Source: JBCCLJ01 sp039026915 (GTDB lineage Bacteria > Acidobacteriota > Thermoanaerobaculia > Multivoradales > Multivoraceae). Taken from it: a stretch of 64,000 nucleotides of DNA. The stretch spans positions 30,817 through 94,816 of the forward strand of contig JBCCLJ010000001.1 of assembly GCA_039026915.1 (NCBI GenBank), written 5' to 3'. Under the pieces are notes generated by a model. The model saw only the letters and a list, made by a program, of their open reading frames with translations. It was not told the origin of the DNA and did not search any database. Positions 46,180 through 55,363 of the stretch are shown here, in pieces (within the stretch, counting starts at the first letter, position 1; each line of letters opens with the position of its first letter). Position numbers and translations under genes: made by a program.

Positions 46180-47757
46180 CTACTCGGCGTCGGCTCTTCC
46201 CCAGCCGCCGCCGCCCGGCGTCTCGATGACGAGACGATCACCCGCGCTGACCTCGACCGCATCGCTGGGGCCCAGATCGACACGCCGACCGTCGACCGTC
46301 TCGATCCACTGCCGACCTCGGTCACCGGGCTCCCCTCCCTCGCCACCATAGGGCTCTTCGACGCGGTGCTGCGTCAGCACGGAGAGCTCCGCCGCTTCGA
46401 GAAAACGAATCGCGCGCAAGCAACCGTCGCCGCCTTGGTGGCGCCCCCGCCCTCCGGAGCCCCGGCGCACCCGGAACTCCTCGAGCCGCACGGGGTACCG
46501 CAGTTCCAGGACCTCGGGGTCCGTCATCCGGGTGTTGGTCATGTGCACCTGCACGGCCGAGGCGCCGACACACCCCTCGCTCGCTCCGGCACCGCCGCAG
46601 ATCGTCTCGTAGTAACCGAAGCGATTCGTGCCGAAGATGACGTTGTTCATCGTGCCCTGCGAGCCGGCCATGAGTCCCAGTGCCCGAATCAGCGCGTCGA
46701 CGAGGCGCTGGCTCGTCTCGACGTTGCCGCCGACGACGGCGGGACACTCCGCGGGGTCCTCCGGAAAGTGAGGATCGAGCATCGATCCCGGCGGCAGCAG
46801 CAGCTCGACGTCGGCGAGCATGCCCTCGTTGAGCGGCAGGGGCTCGTCGACCGCCAGGCGCAGGACGTAGAGCACCGCGCTGCGAACGATCGCCGACGTG
46901 GCGTTGAAGTTGCCTGGGTGCTGCGTCGCCGTACCTTCGAAGTCGAAGCGTGCGCGTGCGCCCTCGTCTCCGGCGTACACCTCAACGCGGACGGCAAGCT
47001 CACTGCCGTCGTCGAGCCGCTCGACGACGGTCTCGTCGAGGCCGATCCAATCCATCAGGCGCGCCGCAGTGCGCCGTCGGGCCCGCTCGAAGAGCTCCTG
47101 CATCTGCGAAGCGATCGTCTCGGCGCCGTGCTCGCGAGCCAGCGCCCGCAGAGCCTCTGCTCCGCGTTGGTTCGCTGCCTGTGCCGCCCGCAGGTCGGCG
47201 AGGTTCTCCTCCGGCGAGCGCGACGGATACGCCGAATCCGACAGGCGCCTCTCCATCTCCTCGTAGTTCGATCGCCCTCCGATGACCAGCTTGAAAGGCT
47301 CGAGCACGATGCCCTCTTCACTCAGCCGCGTCGCATGCGGGGGCATCGACCCGGGTCGAACGCCACCCAGCTCGGCGTGGTGAGCGCGACTCGCGGCAAA
47401 GCCGAGAAGGCGCTCGCCGACGAAGATCGGCGTGATCAGCGTGACGTCCGGCAGATGGGAACCGCCGTAGCCGGGGTGGTTCGTCACGACGACGTCGCCC
47501 GGCTGCAGCTCGAGCTCGTGCGCGACGCGGCGCACGCAGACGCCGAGCGCGCCGAGGTGGACCGGAATGTGCGGCGCATTGACGACGAGTCGCCCGCGCT
47601 CGTCGAGCAGGGCGCAGGAGAAGTCCAAGCGCTCCTTCACGTTCGTCGAGAGCGCCATGCGCTGCAGCATCTCCCCCATTTCCTCGGCGATCGCCGAAAA
47701 GCGGTTGCGGAAGAGCTCGTTGCGCACGGCTGCGTGCTGTCGAGAAGGCCCGGTCAT
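46180..47757 (-). CDS. hyuB: Hydantoinase B / 5-oxoprolinase beta-half family protein
   Basis: 525 residues. NRFSAIAEEMGEMLQRMALS, NVKERLDFSCALLDERGRLV, HIPVHLGALG, DVVVTNHPGYGGSHLPDVTL and the metal-related AHHAELGGVRPGSMPPHAT are HyuB hallmarks. It ends with the Gly loop ETPGGGGWG. It acts with HyuA in ATP-dependent cyclic-amide hydrolysis or carboxylase-type reactions; substrate unknown. ATG 47757 is chosen; the frame is open far upstream, across the ligase gene, but only as antisense. Its partner gene is 1.8 kb away. Confidence 0.94.
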   Translation of the reverse strand: MTGPSRQHAAVRNELFRNRFSAIAEEMGEMLQRMALSTNVKERLDFSCALLDERGRLVVNAPHIPVHLGALGVCVRRVAHELELQPGDVVVTNHPGYGGSHLPDVTLITPIFVGERLLGFAASRAHHAELGGVRPGSMPPHATRLSEEGIVLEPFKLVIGGRSNYEEMERRLSDSAYPSRSPEENLADLRAAQAANQRGAEALRALAREHGAETIASQMQELFERARRRTAARLMDWIGLDETVVERLDDGSELAVRVEVYAGDEGARARFDFEGTATQHPGNFNATSAIVRSAVLYVLRLAVDEPLPLNEGMLADVELLLPPGSMLDPHFPEDPAECPAVVGGNVETSQRLVDALIRALGLMAGSQGTMNNVIFGTNRFGYYETICGGAGASEGCVGASAVQVHMTNTRMTDPEVLELRYPVRLEEFRVRRGSGGRGRHQGGDGCLRAIRFLEAAELSVLTQHRVEEPYGGEGGEPGDRGRQWIETVDGRRVDLGPSDAVEVSAGDRLVIETPGGGGWGRADAE

Positions 47758-47764
47758 CGGTGTC

Positions 47765-47770
47765 AGTCTA
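47765..47770 (-). promoter_or_regulatory. -10-like element just before hyuB (leaderless candidate)
   Basis: TAGACT on the minus strand ends 7 bases before ATG 47757; no ribosome site lies between. This implies hyuB has its own promoter rather than reading through from hyuA. Confidence 0.4.
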
Positions 47771-47886
47771 TGGCGCGTCGGCGACTCCGGCAGCCGTCGA
47801 GTCGAGCGCCGTAGTACGATCCCGCGCAAATTCGCTCCTTTTTCAGAGTTCGTGGACGCCGCGAACGGTTCCCACAGGAGAATCTC

Positions 47887-49512
47887 ATGCAAAGCACGAT
47901 GCAGGACTTTCCGCTGACGCTGCGGTTCATCTTCGATCACGGGCGCAAGGTTTACGCCGACAGTCGCATCGTCACGTACGGCGAAGGGGGCCCGCGCGAA
48001 GGCACCTTCGCGGAGGTCGCCGATCGCGCCTGCCAGCTCGCTCATGCGCTGCGAGGGCTCGGTGTCCAGGAGGGTGATCGCGTCGGCACGTTCTCCTGGA
48101 ACAACCAGGAGCACATGGAAGCGTACATGGCGATTCCCTGCATGGGTGCGGTCCTCCACACACTCAACATCCGCCTCTTCCCTGAGCAGCTGACCTACGT
48201 CGTGAATCACGCGGAGGACAAAGTCGTCATCATCGACGACAGCCTCATTCCGCTGCTGGCTCAGGTCCTCGGCGATCTCGAGACGGTCGAGCACATCATC
48301 GTCGTCGGTCCAGGAGACGCTTCGCCGCTCGAGCGCGAAGGCATCACTCTGCACCGCTACGAAGAGCTCCTCGACGGCCAGCCGACCGACGCCGACTTCC
48401 CCGAGATCGACGAACGTGCCGCCGCGGCCATGTGCTACACGAGCGGTACGACGGGCAACCCCAAGGGCGTCGTCTACTCCCACCGCTCCTCGGTGCTGCA
48501 CGCGTTCGGCGTCAGCTCCGGCGCCGCGCTCGGTCTCAGCGAAGCCGACATGGTGCTGGCCATCGTGCCCATGTTCCACGCCAATGCCTGGGGCCTGCCG
48601 CACGTCTGCTGGTTCGTCGGCGCCGACATGCTGATGCCCGACCGTTTCCTGCAGGCCGAACCCCTGTGTCGCATGATCGCCGAGCAGAGGCCTTCGATCA
48701 GCGGCGCGGTGCCGACCATCTGGAACGACATGCTGCGCTATGCCGACAGCCACGACGTCGACTTCTCTTCCTTCCGCACGGTCCTTTGCGGCGGCTCCGC
48801 CGTACCGCGCTCGCTCATGGAAGCCTTCGAAGAGAAGCACGGAGTGCGCATCATCCAGGGCTGGGGAATGACCGAGACCAGTCCGCTCGGCGCAATGGCC
48901 TTTCCGCCCAAGGGAGTCGCCGACGACGAGGCCATGGACTGGCGCTGCCGTACCGGCCGCATCATCCCCGGCGTCGAGCTGCGCATCGTCGCCGACGACG
49001 GCGAGGAGCTCCCCTGGGACGGCGAGGCGGTCGGCGAGATCGAAGTCCGCGGCCCCTGGATCACCGGTTCCTACCACCTGGATCCGGACCCCGAGAAGTT
49101 CCACGACGGCTGGCTACGCACGGGCGACGTCGGCTCCGTCAACGCCAAGGGCTTCGTACAGATCACCGATCGCGCCAAGGACGTCATCAAGTCGGGCGGC
49201 GAGTGGATCTCGTCGGTCGACCTCGAGAATGAGCTCATGGCTCACCCGGAGGTCGTCGAGGCGGCCGTCGTCGGCGTCCCCGACGAGCGCTGGGACGAGC
49301 GTCCCTTGGCCTGCATCGTGCTCGACGACGGAGCCGAGGCGAGCCCCGAAGCTCTGCGTGCCTTTCTCGCGGACCGCGTCGCCAAGTGGTGGCTCCCCGA
49401 GCGCTGGAGCTTCATCGAAGAAGTGCCGAAGACGAGCGTCGGCAAGTTCGACAAGAAGGTGCTCAGGGCCCGCTACGGCGAGGGCGAGCTCGAGGTGCGT
49501 GAGCTGGGCTGA
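47887..49512 (+). CDS. Fatty-acyl-CoA synthetase (AMP-binding, AlkK-like)
   Basis: 541 residues of the ANL family. P-loop YTSGTTGNPKGVVYSHRS, then GWGMTETSPLG, WLRTGDVG and the catalytic Lys in PKTSVGKFDKKVL. AMCYTSGTTG with FPEQLTYVVNHAEDKVVIID fits medium/long-chain acyl-CoA synthetases of the AlkK group. AGGAGA lies 6 bases before ATG. It lies in reverse between hyuA and hyuB. Confidence 0.94.
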   Translation: MQSTMQDFPLTLRFIFDHGRKVYADSRIVTYGEGGPREGTFAEVADRACQLAHALRGLGVQEGDRVGTFSWNNQEHMEAYMAIPCMGAVLHTLNIRLFPEQLTYVVNHAEDKVVIIDDSLIPLLAQVLGDLETVEHIIVVGPGDASPLEREGITLHRYEELLDGQPTDADFPEIDERAAAAMCYTSGTTGNPKGVVYSHRSSVLHAFGVSSGAALGLSEADMVLAIVPMFHANAWGLPHVCWFVGADMLMPDRFLQAEPLCRMIAEQRPSISGAVPTIWNDMLRYADSHDVDFSSFRTVLCGGSAVPRSLMEAFEEKHGVRIIQGWGMTETSPLGAMAFPPKGVADDEAMDWRCRTGRIIPGVELRIVADDGEELPWDGEAVGEIEVRGPWITGSYHLDPDPEKFHDGWLRTGDVGSVNAKGFVQITDRAKDVIKSGGEWISSVDLENELMAHPEVVEAAVVGVPDERWDERPLACIVLDDGAEASPEALRAFLADRVAKWWLPERWSFIEEVPKTSVGKFDKKVLRARYGEGELEVRELG

Positions 49513-49527
49513 CCGCCGGCGCGCTCG

Positions 49528-51738
49528 TCAGGCGTCTCCGTCTGAGGAGAGCCTCTCCAGGATGAGGCCGCCGCTGCGGCCTGTCCTGGCGCTCCAGCCC
49601 GGCTCGACGACGGTGACACTGTGTCGTTCGGTGATGAGCGCCGGCCCCGCCAGCGAGCCCGTCAGCGCATTTCGTGCGACGCACGGCACCGCGCGCCAGG
49701 CTCCGTCGAAGAAGACCTCGCGCGCGACCGGCGTTTCGGAGACCGGTGCCCCTCCAGCACTCCCCGATGGTGAAGGGTCGAGCGTCGAAGCGACGACGCG
49801 CGCCGCGGCGACTTCGAGATCACGCCGCCCGGGCAGGTAGCCGAAGACCGTGCGGTACCGATCCTCGAAGTCGGCTACCAGGCGCTCGACACTCTCCGGC
49901 CAGGCGATCTCGAGAGAGGAGTCCTGACCGGCGAACCGCAGGGAGACCGTGCGGCGACGCACTTCGAGCGGCTCACCCGTCCGCGTGTCTCGTTCGAGAA
50001 GAGTCATAGCCTCCTCGTCGAGCTCTCGAAAGAGGGCGTCCAGATCGCCGACGGCGCTCAGGGGCCGGAGAATCTGGCGCTGAGCGAAGCGCTCGGAGCG
50101 AGCCCTGCCGAGGCCTTGCGCGCTCAAGAGGCTCGCGTCCTTCGGAACCAGCACTCGGACGATCCCCAAGACGCCGGCGACGCCGCACGCGTGCTGGCCT
50201 CCAGCGCCACCGAAGCTCACCATCGAGTACTCCTGCGGATCGAAACCGCGGCGCACGGAAACCTTGCGCATGGCATCGGCCATGCGCTCATTGGCGATCT
50301 GCAGGAGTCCAGCGAGCATCTCCTCGAGCGCGAGCCCTGGGAGCTCTGCCCGCAGCAACTCTGCCGCGCGACGTGCGGCCGAGACGTCCAAGGGCACTTC
50401 GAACTGCGCAGGATCGATCCGTCCGAGAAGCAGGTTGACGTCGGTGATCGCCAGCCCTCCCCCAGCTCCGTAGCAGGCAGGGCCCGGCTGAGCGCCCGCG
50501 CTCTGAGGACCGACTCTCAGGGCGCGATCCTGCTGCCAGCAGAGAGAGCCGCCGCCCGCCGCCACGGTTTCGATCGCCAGGGCCGGAGCGACGATCGTCG
50601 CATCGCCGACCTGCTGTACGAAGCGATACTCGTAGTCGCCGTCGTAGCGGGCGACGTCGGTGCTGGTGCCTCCCATGTCGAAGGTGAGGAGACGTCTCCA
50701 ACCCTCCGCGGCCGCTGCGCCGGCAGCACCAACGACGCCGCCGGCCGGCCCCGAAAGAAGACTGTCCTTGGGAGTGAAGTGATCGTGCTCGGAGAGACCT
50801 CCAGCGCTCGTCATGACCTGCACCCGCGTTCCACCGGCGCCGGCCTGGAGACTCTTGGCGATGCTGTCCAGATAGCCCCGTACGATCTGGCCGAGGTACG
50901 CATCGACGACGGCGGTCTGCGCTCGAGGCACGATCTTGATGGAAGGGGCCAGAACGCTCGAGAGGCTGATCGACTCGAAACCCGCGGCACGGGCGAGAGC
51001 GCCCACCCGCTCCTCGTGCGCGGGGTTTCTGTAGGAGTGCAGCAGGGCGACGGCGAGGGCGCCCACCCGTTCCGAGCGGAGCGATTGGAGCCCGGCCACG
51101 ACGGCCTCGTCGTCAAGCGCTTCGAGAACGCCGCCCTGGGCATCGAGTCGACCGTCGATTTCCAGCACCCGCCGATAGAAGGGCTTCGGCTTCTCGATGG
51201 CCAGGGCGAAGAGGTCGGGCCGAGCCTGATCGCCAATCTCCAGCAGATCGGCGAAACCGCGGTTCACAACGAGCCCGACCTCGTCACCGGCTCGCTCGAG
51301 CAAAGCGTTCGTACCCTTGGTCGTCGCCAGACGAAGGGTCGAGGGCGGCAGGTGCTCGCCGAGCCGCGTGCGGGTCAGGAGCCGGGCCGCGAACGCCGGA
51401 GCCTCCTCCGGCGAGACGAGTTCGAGCTCTTGCGCATCGAGGTCGCGTTCGAGGGTCAGGAGCTCTCCATGCGAAGCGGTGACCCGCACGCCATCGGAAG
51501 AGCCAATCTCGGCTACGACATAGCCGCGAAAGAGGTCGTCGTCCCCCGAGACCGCCAGCGGCAGGACGACCTCTCGACCCGTTCCGCCGCGGCGTCGGCC
51601 TCGCAGGCGGCTGCTGCTCAGCACCTTGAGACGGCTCAGCTCTCCTGCAGGATCCGTCGCGAAGCAGTCGGTGAAGGTGCCGCCGGTATCGATCCAGAGG
51701 CGCCACTCTTCTTGCCGTCGCGCGTCTGCATCGCTCAT
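49528..51738 (-). CDS. hyuA: Hydantoinase A / 5-oxoprolinase alpha-half family protein
   Basis: 736 residues, ASKHA-type ATPase. LWIDTGGTFTDCFATDPAGE (phosphate 1), LATTKGTNALLERAG, DKS-type SLLSGPAGGVVGAAG, TFDMGGTSTDVARYDGDYE (phosphate 2) and SFGGAGGQHACGVAGVLG. Works with HyuB. GGGG upstream of ATG 51738. It ends 15 bases from the stop of the convergent acyl-CoA synthetase. Confidence 0.95.
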   Translation of the reverse strand: MSDADARRQEEWRLWIDTGGTFTDCFATDPAGELSRLKVLSSSRLRGRRRGGTGREVVLPLAVSGDDDLFRGYVVAEIGSSDGVRVTASHGELLTLERDLDAQELELVSPEEAPAFAARLLTRTRLGEHLPPSTLRLATTKGTNALLERAGDEVGLVVNRGFADLLEIGDQARPDLFALAIEKPKPFYRRVLEIDGRLDAQGGVLEALDDEAVVAGLQSLRSERVGALAVALLHSYRNPAHEERVGALARAAGFESISLSSVLAPSIKIVPRAQTAVVDAYLGQIVRGYLDSIAKSLQAGAGGTRVQVMTSAGGLSEHDHFTPKDSLLSGPAGGVVGAAGAAAAEGWRRLLTFDMGGTSTDVARYDGDYEYRFVQQVGDATIVAPALAIETVAAGGGSLCWQQDRALRVGPQSAGAQPGPACYGAGGGLAITDVNLLLGRIDPAQFEVPLDVSAARRAAELLRAELPGLALEEMLAGLLQIANERMADAMRKVSVRRGFDPQEYSMVSFGGAGGQHACGVAGVLGIVRVLVPKDASLLSAQGLGRARSERFAQRQILRPLSAVGDLDALFRELDEEAMTLLERDTRTGEPLEVRRRTVSLRFAGQDSSLEIAWPESVERLVADFEDRYRTVFGYLPGRRDLEVAAARVVASTLDPSPSGSAGGAPVSETPVAREVFFDGAWRAVPCVARNALTGSLAGPALITERHSVTVVEPGWSARTGRSGGLILERLSSDGDA

Positions 51739-51741
51739 CCG

Positions 51742-52872
51742 CTACCCCGATCCCGAGAGACGGCGCTCCAGAAGCACAACGCGAGACGCCGTCGAGTCCA
51801 TCTTGCGGGCACGTCGCAGCAGTCGTTCAGCGGCCCGTCGCTCGCCCTGCGACAGCCGGAAGAGACCGTAGGCCGCGAGAACGTCGGGCTGATCCTCTCC
51901 CAACTGGACCGCTCGACGGAAGAACTTCATCGCTTCATCGCTGCGACCGTGGCGCGCGTTGTACTCGGCGAGGGCCGTGTAGGCGAAGGGATTGCGCGAG
52001 TTCTGCACCGCCGCGAGCTCGAGCAGCTCGCTCGCCTCGGCCTCCTTCCCCTGCATGCGCAGGAGAGCCGCCAGATTGTTGTAAGCCGACGAAGCTCCGG
52101 GATCCGCCTCGAGCGCGCGACGGTAAGAGCGCTCCGCAGCGATTGGGTCTCCGGAGCGGCGATGGACGACTCCGAGATTGACCCAGGCGTCCGGCAGATC
52201 GGGATCGATCTTCACCGCCTGCTCGAGCCAGCGGGCCGCCCCCGCGGTATCGCCGAGACGCAGAGCGTCGGTACCGAGATTCGAGTAGAAGAGCGCGACG
52301 GCGGTGAAATCCGACAGGATCTGCAGGGACTGGTACTCCGCCTGCGCCTGGCCGAAATCGATGATGCGCATGTCGTGGGTCGGGCCGAAGCCGACCGCGA
52401 CGTGGTCCGAGAGGATGACGAGGTCGCCCTCTCGCTCAAAACGCTCGACGTCACGGACCTGCAGAAAGTAGGCCTCGACCCCGACCGAGCGCGCGAGTCC
52501 GATGAAGAGCTGCGTGAAGGCCAGGCAGTTCGCGCGGCGCTCGGCGAACACCTCCTGAGCGGTCAGGTTGGCGTCTCGCTCGTAGGCAATCTCGAGCCCG
52601 GACGGCGACAGCAGAGCGTCCGCAAGGAAGCTCAGCTTGCGATCCTCCCGCGGATCGGTCGGAATTGTACGGGCAACCCACTCGTACATCTCCTCGCTGA
52701 TGCGGAACGGCACGATCACCTCTTCGACACCGCGATCGCGCAGGAGCTGATCGAACTCCGCGGAGCTCACGGTCCGAAAGCCGCCGGAGAGGCAGCCCGA
52801 GGTCGTCAGCAGGCCGAGGGTCAGCAGCAGGCACGGCACGAGCCATCGGCCGTTGGGGGACGTAGAGACCAT
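51742..52872 (-). CDS. Transglutaminase-like lipoprotein with TPR repeats
   Basis: Lipobox LTTSGC (C27). Residues about 65-180 form a transglutaminase-like protease fold with the triad C116 (ERRANCLAFT), H157 (LSDHVAVGF) and D172 (RIIDFG). About 190-370 are TPR repeats. Anchored in the envelope; may cleave or cross-link peptides or wall material. ATG 52872 gives a clean signal peptide. The stop is 3 bases before hyuA, so they may be co-transcribed. Confidence 0.88.
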   Translation of the reverse strand: MVSTSPNGRWLVPCLLLTLGLLTTSGCLSGGFRTVSSAEFDQLLRDRGVEEVIVPFRISEEMYEWVARTIPTDPREDRKLSFLADALLSPSGLEIAYERDANLTAQEVFAERRANCLAFTQLFIGLARSVGVEAYFLQVRDVERFEREGDLVILSDHVAVGFGPTHDMRIIDFGQAQAEYQSLQILSDFTAVALFYSNLGTDALRLGDTAGAARWLEQAVKIDPDLPDAWVNLGVVHRRSGDPIAAERSYRRALEADPGASSAYNNLAALLRMQGKEAEASELLELAAVQNSRNPFAYTALAEYNARHGRSDEAMKFFRRAVQLGEDQPDVLAAYGLFRLSQGERRAAERLLRRARKMDSTASRVVLLERRLSGSG

Positions 52873-52980
52873 CACCCGATGATACGGCGGAGACGCCGAC
52901 ACCGATCTAACCCGTGGACAGAACGCTGCCGCTCGAAGCCCGCCGCGCTGGCGCAGAGTCAGGAGGCCGCGGGCACAGAG

Positions 52981-53571
52981 TCAGGACGACCGGTCGGCGA
53001 CCGGTACGGCTTCCCGCTCGCCAGCGAGACGCCGACCGGTACGAACCGCCAGATAGAGCATGACCGTCGCTGCCAGTGCGACCCCGAGGAGCGGCACCGT
53101 AACGGCGATCCCGGCGAGCGAGATCGACGTTCCAGCTTCTGCGGCAGAGATCACCGGGTTGCCGAGACCTCCCGTCAGCAGGCTCGAAGCACCTCGAATC
53201 AGCGACATTCCGGTCTGAATGATCCCCGCAGCTCCGCCGCCGCCGATGGCAGCCAGGGTCCAGGTGACGAGAGGGCTGGTGTCCTGGATCGCTGCCGCGG
53301 CGGCCAGGGTACCCGCAACCACGGCGACAGGAGTCGACATCGAGTCGAGGAGGTTGTCCAACCACGGAACAAAGTACGCGCCGATCTCGAGAGCCGAAGC
53401 CACGGCGAAGGTGACCATGGCTGCGTCGGTCGAAATCCAGTCGAAGCTGCCGCCGAGCGTCAGGTGCTCCGTACGGGAAGCCACGCTCATGACCAGGAAG
53501 GGCACGAAGATCCGAAAACCGCACGCAGCGGCAAGACCGATTCCCAGACAAATACTCAGTACAGCTTCCAT
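52981..53571 (-). CDS. DUF4126 membrane protein
   Basis: 196 residues, about five helices rich in Gly/Ala: LGIGLAAACGFRIFVPFLVM, VTFAVASALEIGAYFVPWLD, STPVAVVAGTLAAAAAIQD. These match the DUF4126 family, whose function is unknown. Stands alone; the gap to murJ (53572-53677) shows nothing clear. Confidence 0.85.
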   Translation of the reverse strand: MEAVLSICLGIGLAAACGFRIFVPFLVMSVASRTEHLTLGGSFDWISTDAAMVTFAVASALEIGAYFVPWLDNLLDSMSTPVAVVAGTLAAAAAIQDTSPLVTWTLAAIGGGGAAGIIQTGMSLIRGASSLLTGGLGNPVISAAEAGTSISLAGIAVTVPLLGVALAATVMLYLAVRTGRRLAGEREAVPVADRSS

Positions 53572-53677
53572 AGTGTGGACTCTCCTAGTTTCCTTCGGCT
53601 CCCTCGGAGTCTATCGCTCCGTACATTGCGCCGCATGAAACGCCCTACGGCCAGGGAGCCGGGCTGGTTTCAGGGCC

Positions 53678-55363
53678 TCAGGAACCTCGCAGGCGACTCG
53701 ACAAGCGGCTGAAGCGCCCCAACCACTGCTGAGCTTCCGGAACCCCGCGAAGCGACGACCATCCGAGATAGCCCAGCGCGTAGATGCCGACGGTGAGCGC
53801 AGCGACGAGAGCCGGATGCCAGTTCAGGCCTCGCGTGAGCCACGCGATGGGAATTCCCAGGCAAGCTGCGCGCAGGACGCACCGGACGACGAAGCTCCAC
53901 GGCAAGGGCGCTCCGCCGTGGCGGCTCTTCAACCTTCGAGCAAGCCACAGCATCTCGAACCACGAACCACATGCGGAGCCCAGCGCCAGACCGACAGCGC
54001 CGAGAAAGAGACCTCCGCCGCCCTGCAGCTCGGGATTGAGCTGGGCGACCGAAATTCGATCGAACAAGAGCATCGTCCCGCCTCCGATCAGGCCAGCGAG
54101 AGCGACCCGAAGAAAGCCGAGTACCGCTGGAGTCTTGGTGTCGCCCCAAACGAAGAAGCCGTTCTGCAGAAGACGGGATGCCGAGGCCGGGACGAGTCCG
54201 ACGGAGTACGTCGCGAGAACCACCGCCACCAGAAGAGCGTCGGCCCGGCCAAAGCGACCGCTCTGATAGACCGCCCCAACCAGGCTGACACCAAACAAGA
54301 GGAAGCCCACCATCGTCGGAACGACGAGGAAAGAAGCCCGGCGAAACGCAGCGGCGAGCCGCTGACCGAGCAATTCACGACGCTCGTCATCCCCCAGCCT
54401 CGAGAGCTCCGGCAACTCCACGACAGCCACCGCTGTGGCAAAGAGAGCGATGGGCAGAAGATACAACCGCTGGGCGCGCTCGAGCGTCGCGGCGGCCCCG
54501 GTCGCCAGAAAGCTGGCAAGCACGAAGTCGAGCCAGCCGGAAAGAGACCCCGAGCCGCGCGCCAACACCGCCGGCACGAATCTCCTGAGAGCGTCGTCGA
54601 TGCCTTCGACGCGGCGCGACAGCGACAGCCGCAGTCCCCCCAGAACCTTGAGGGTCGTCGGCAGCTGCACCCCCAGCTGCGCGAGTCCGCCGAGGAGTGC
54701 TCCGGCGCAGACGGCGAGCACGAGCCGCGTGGGATCCTCCTCACCCTGCCGGCCGCGCATCGCGATCACCAGCACACCGATGGTCGACAGATTCCAGAGC
54801 GCCGGCGCGGCGTAGGGAAGGAAGAAGCGATGGTGACTCGTGAGAACGGCGAGGCACCAGGCCGAGACGACGAGCACTCCCGCCATGGGAAAGACGTAGC
54901 GCACGCCACGCACGATCAGGTCGACGGTCTCTGGCTCCGTCAGGTGCCCGGGATACGAGATCGCCACGAGCCACGGCGCGAACACCACTCCGAGAGCGAC
55001 GCCAAGGGCGGAAGCGACGGTCAGCAGCCCGAGAGAAGCGCCGGCAAAGCGACGCGCGTCTTCGTCACGCCCGTCGCCGAGGAAGCGGCTGTACAGCGGG
55101 ATGAAACTCGCGGAAAGCGCCTGTTCCCCGAGCAGAACCTGAAGCTGGTTGCCGCCTCTCAGAACGTAGGCGACGAGGTCGGCTGCAATCGTCGAGCCGC
55201 CGAAGTGGGCGACGGCGCGAGCGCGCACGAAGCCCAGCAGGCGGCTCACCAAGAGCGCTACCGTGACGCTCGTCGAGCGACTCCGGCCGGACTTGCTCAG
55301 CTCTCGCTCCCGTCGGGGCTCAGCGCTTCGAGAGTCGAATGCGCACGAGCTGTCCCTCTGCAC
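53678..55363 (-). CDS. murJ: Lipid II flippase MurJ
   Basis: 561 residues, about 14 helices. VALLVSRLLGFVRARAVAHF, then NQLQVLLGEQALSASFIPLY and ATLERAQRLYLLPIALFATA match MVF/MurJ. It flips lipid II to the periplasm for PBP1A. Start is GTG 55363, inside the end of the PilZ-AMIN gene (44-base overlap), giving a long polar N-terminus. Later TTG/GTG codons would cut into the first helix. Possibly a rarer start is used. Confidence 0.92.
   Translation of the reverse strand: MQRDSSCAFDSRSAEPRRERELSKSGRSRSTSVTVALLVSRLLGFVRARAVAHFGGSTIAADLVAYVLRGGNQLQVLLGEQALSASFIPLYSRFLGDGRDEDARRFAGASLGLLTVASALGVALGVVFAPWLVAISYPGHLTEPETVDLIVRGVRYVFPMAGVLVVSAWCLAVLTSHHRFFLPYAAPALWNLSTIGVLVIAMRGRQGEEDPTRLVLAVCAGALLGGLAQLGVQLPTTLKVLGGLRLSLSRRVEGIDDALRRFVPAVLARGSGSLSGWLDFVLASFLATGAAATLERAQRLYLLPIALFATAVAVVELPELSRLGDDERRELLGQRLAAAFRRASFLVVPTMVGFLLFGVSLVGAVYQSGRFGRADALLVAVVLATYSVGLVPASASRLLQNGFFVWGDTKTPAVLGFLRVALAGLIGGGTMLLFDRISVAQLNPELQGGGGLFLGAVGLALGSACGSWFEMLWLARRLKSRHGGAPLPWSFVVRCVLRAACLGIPIAWLTRGLNWHPALVAALTVGIYALGYLGWSSLRGVPEAQQWLGRFSRLSSRLRGS

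Noticed and set aside
46180..49104. hyuB frame extended to 974 codons
   Set aside because: The extra 449 codons are antisense to the acyl-CoA synthetase; HyuB homology starts at ATG 47757.
50116..53712. Plus-strand open frame of 1198 codons
   Set aside because: Antisense to hyuA, the transglutaminase-like gene and DUF4126, all of which have clear family motifs; no recognisable domain in the long frame.
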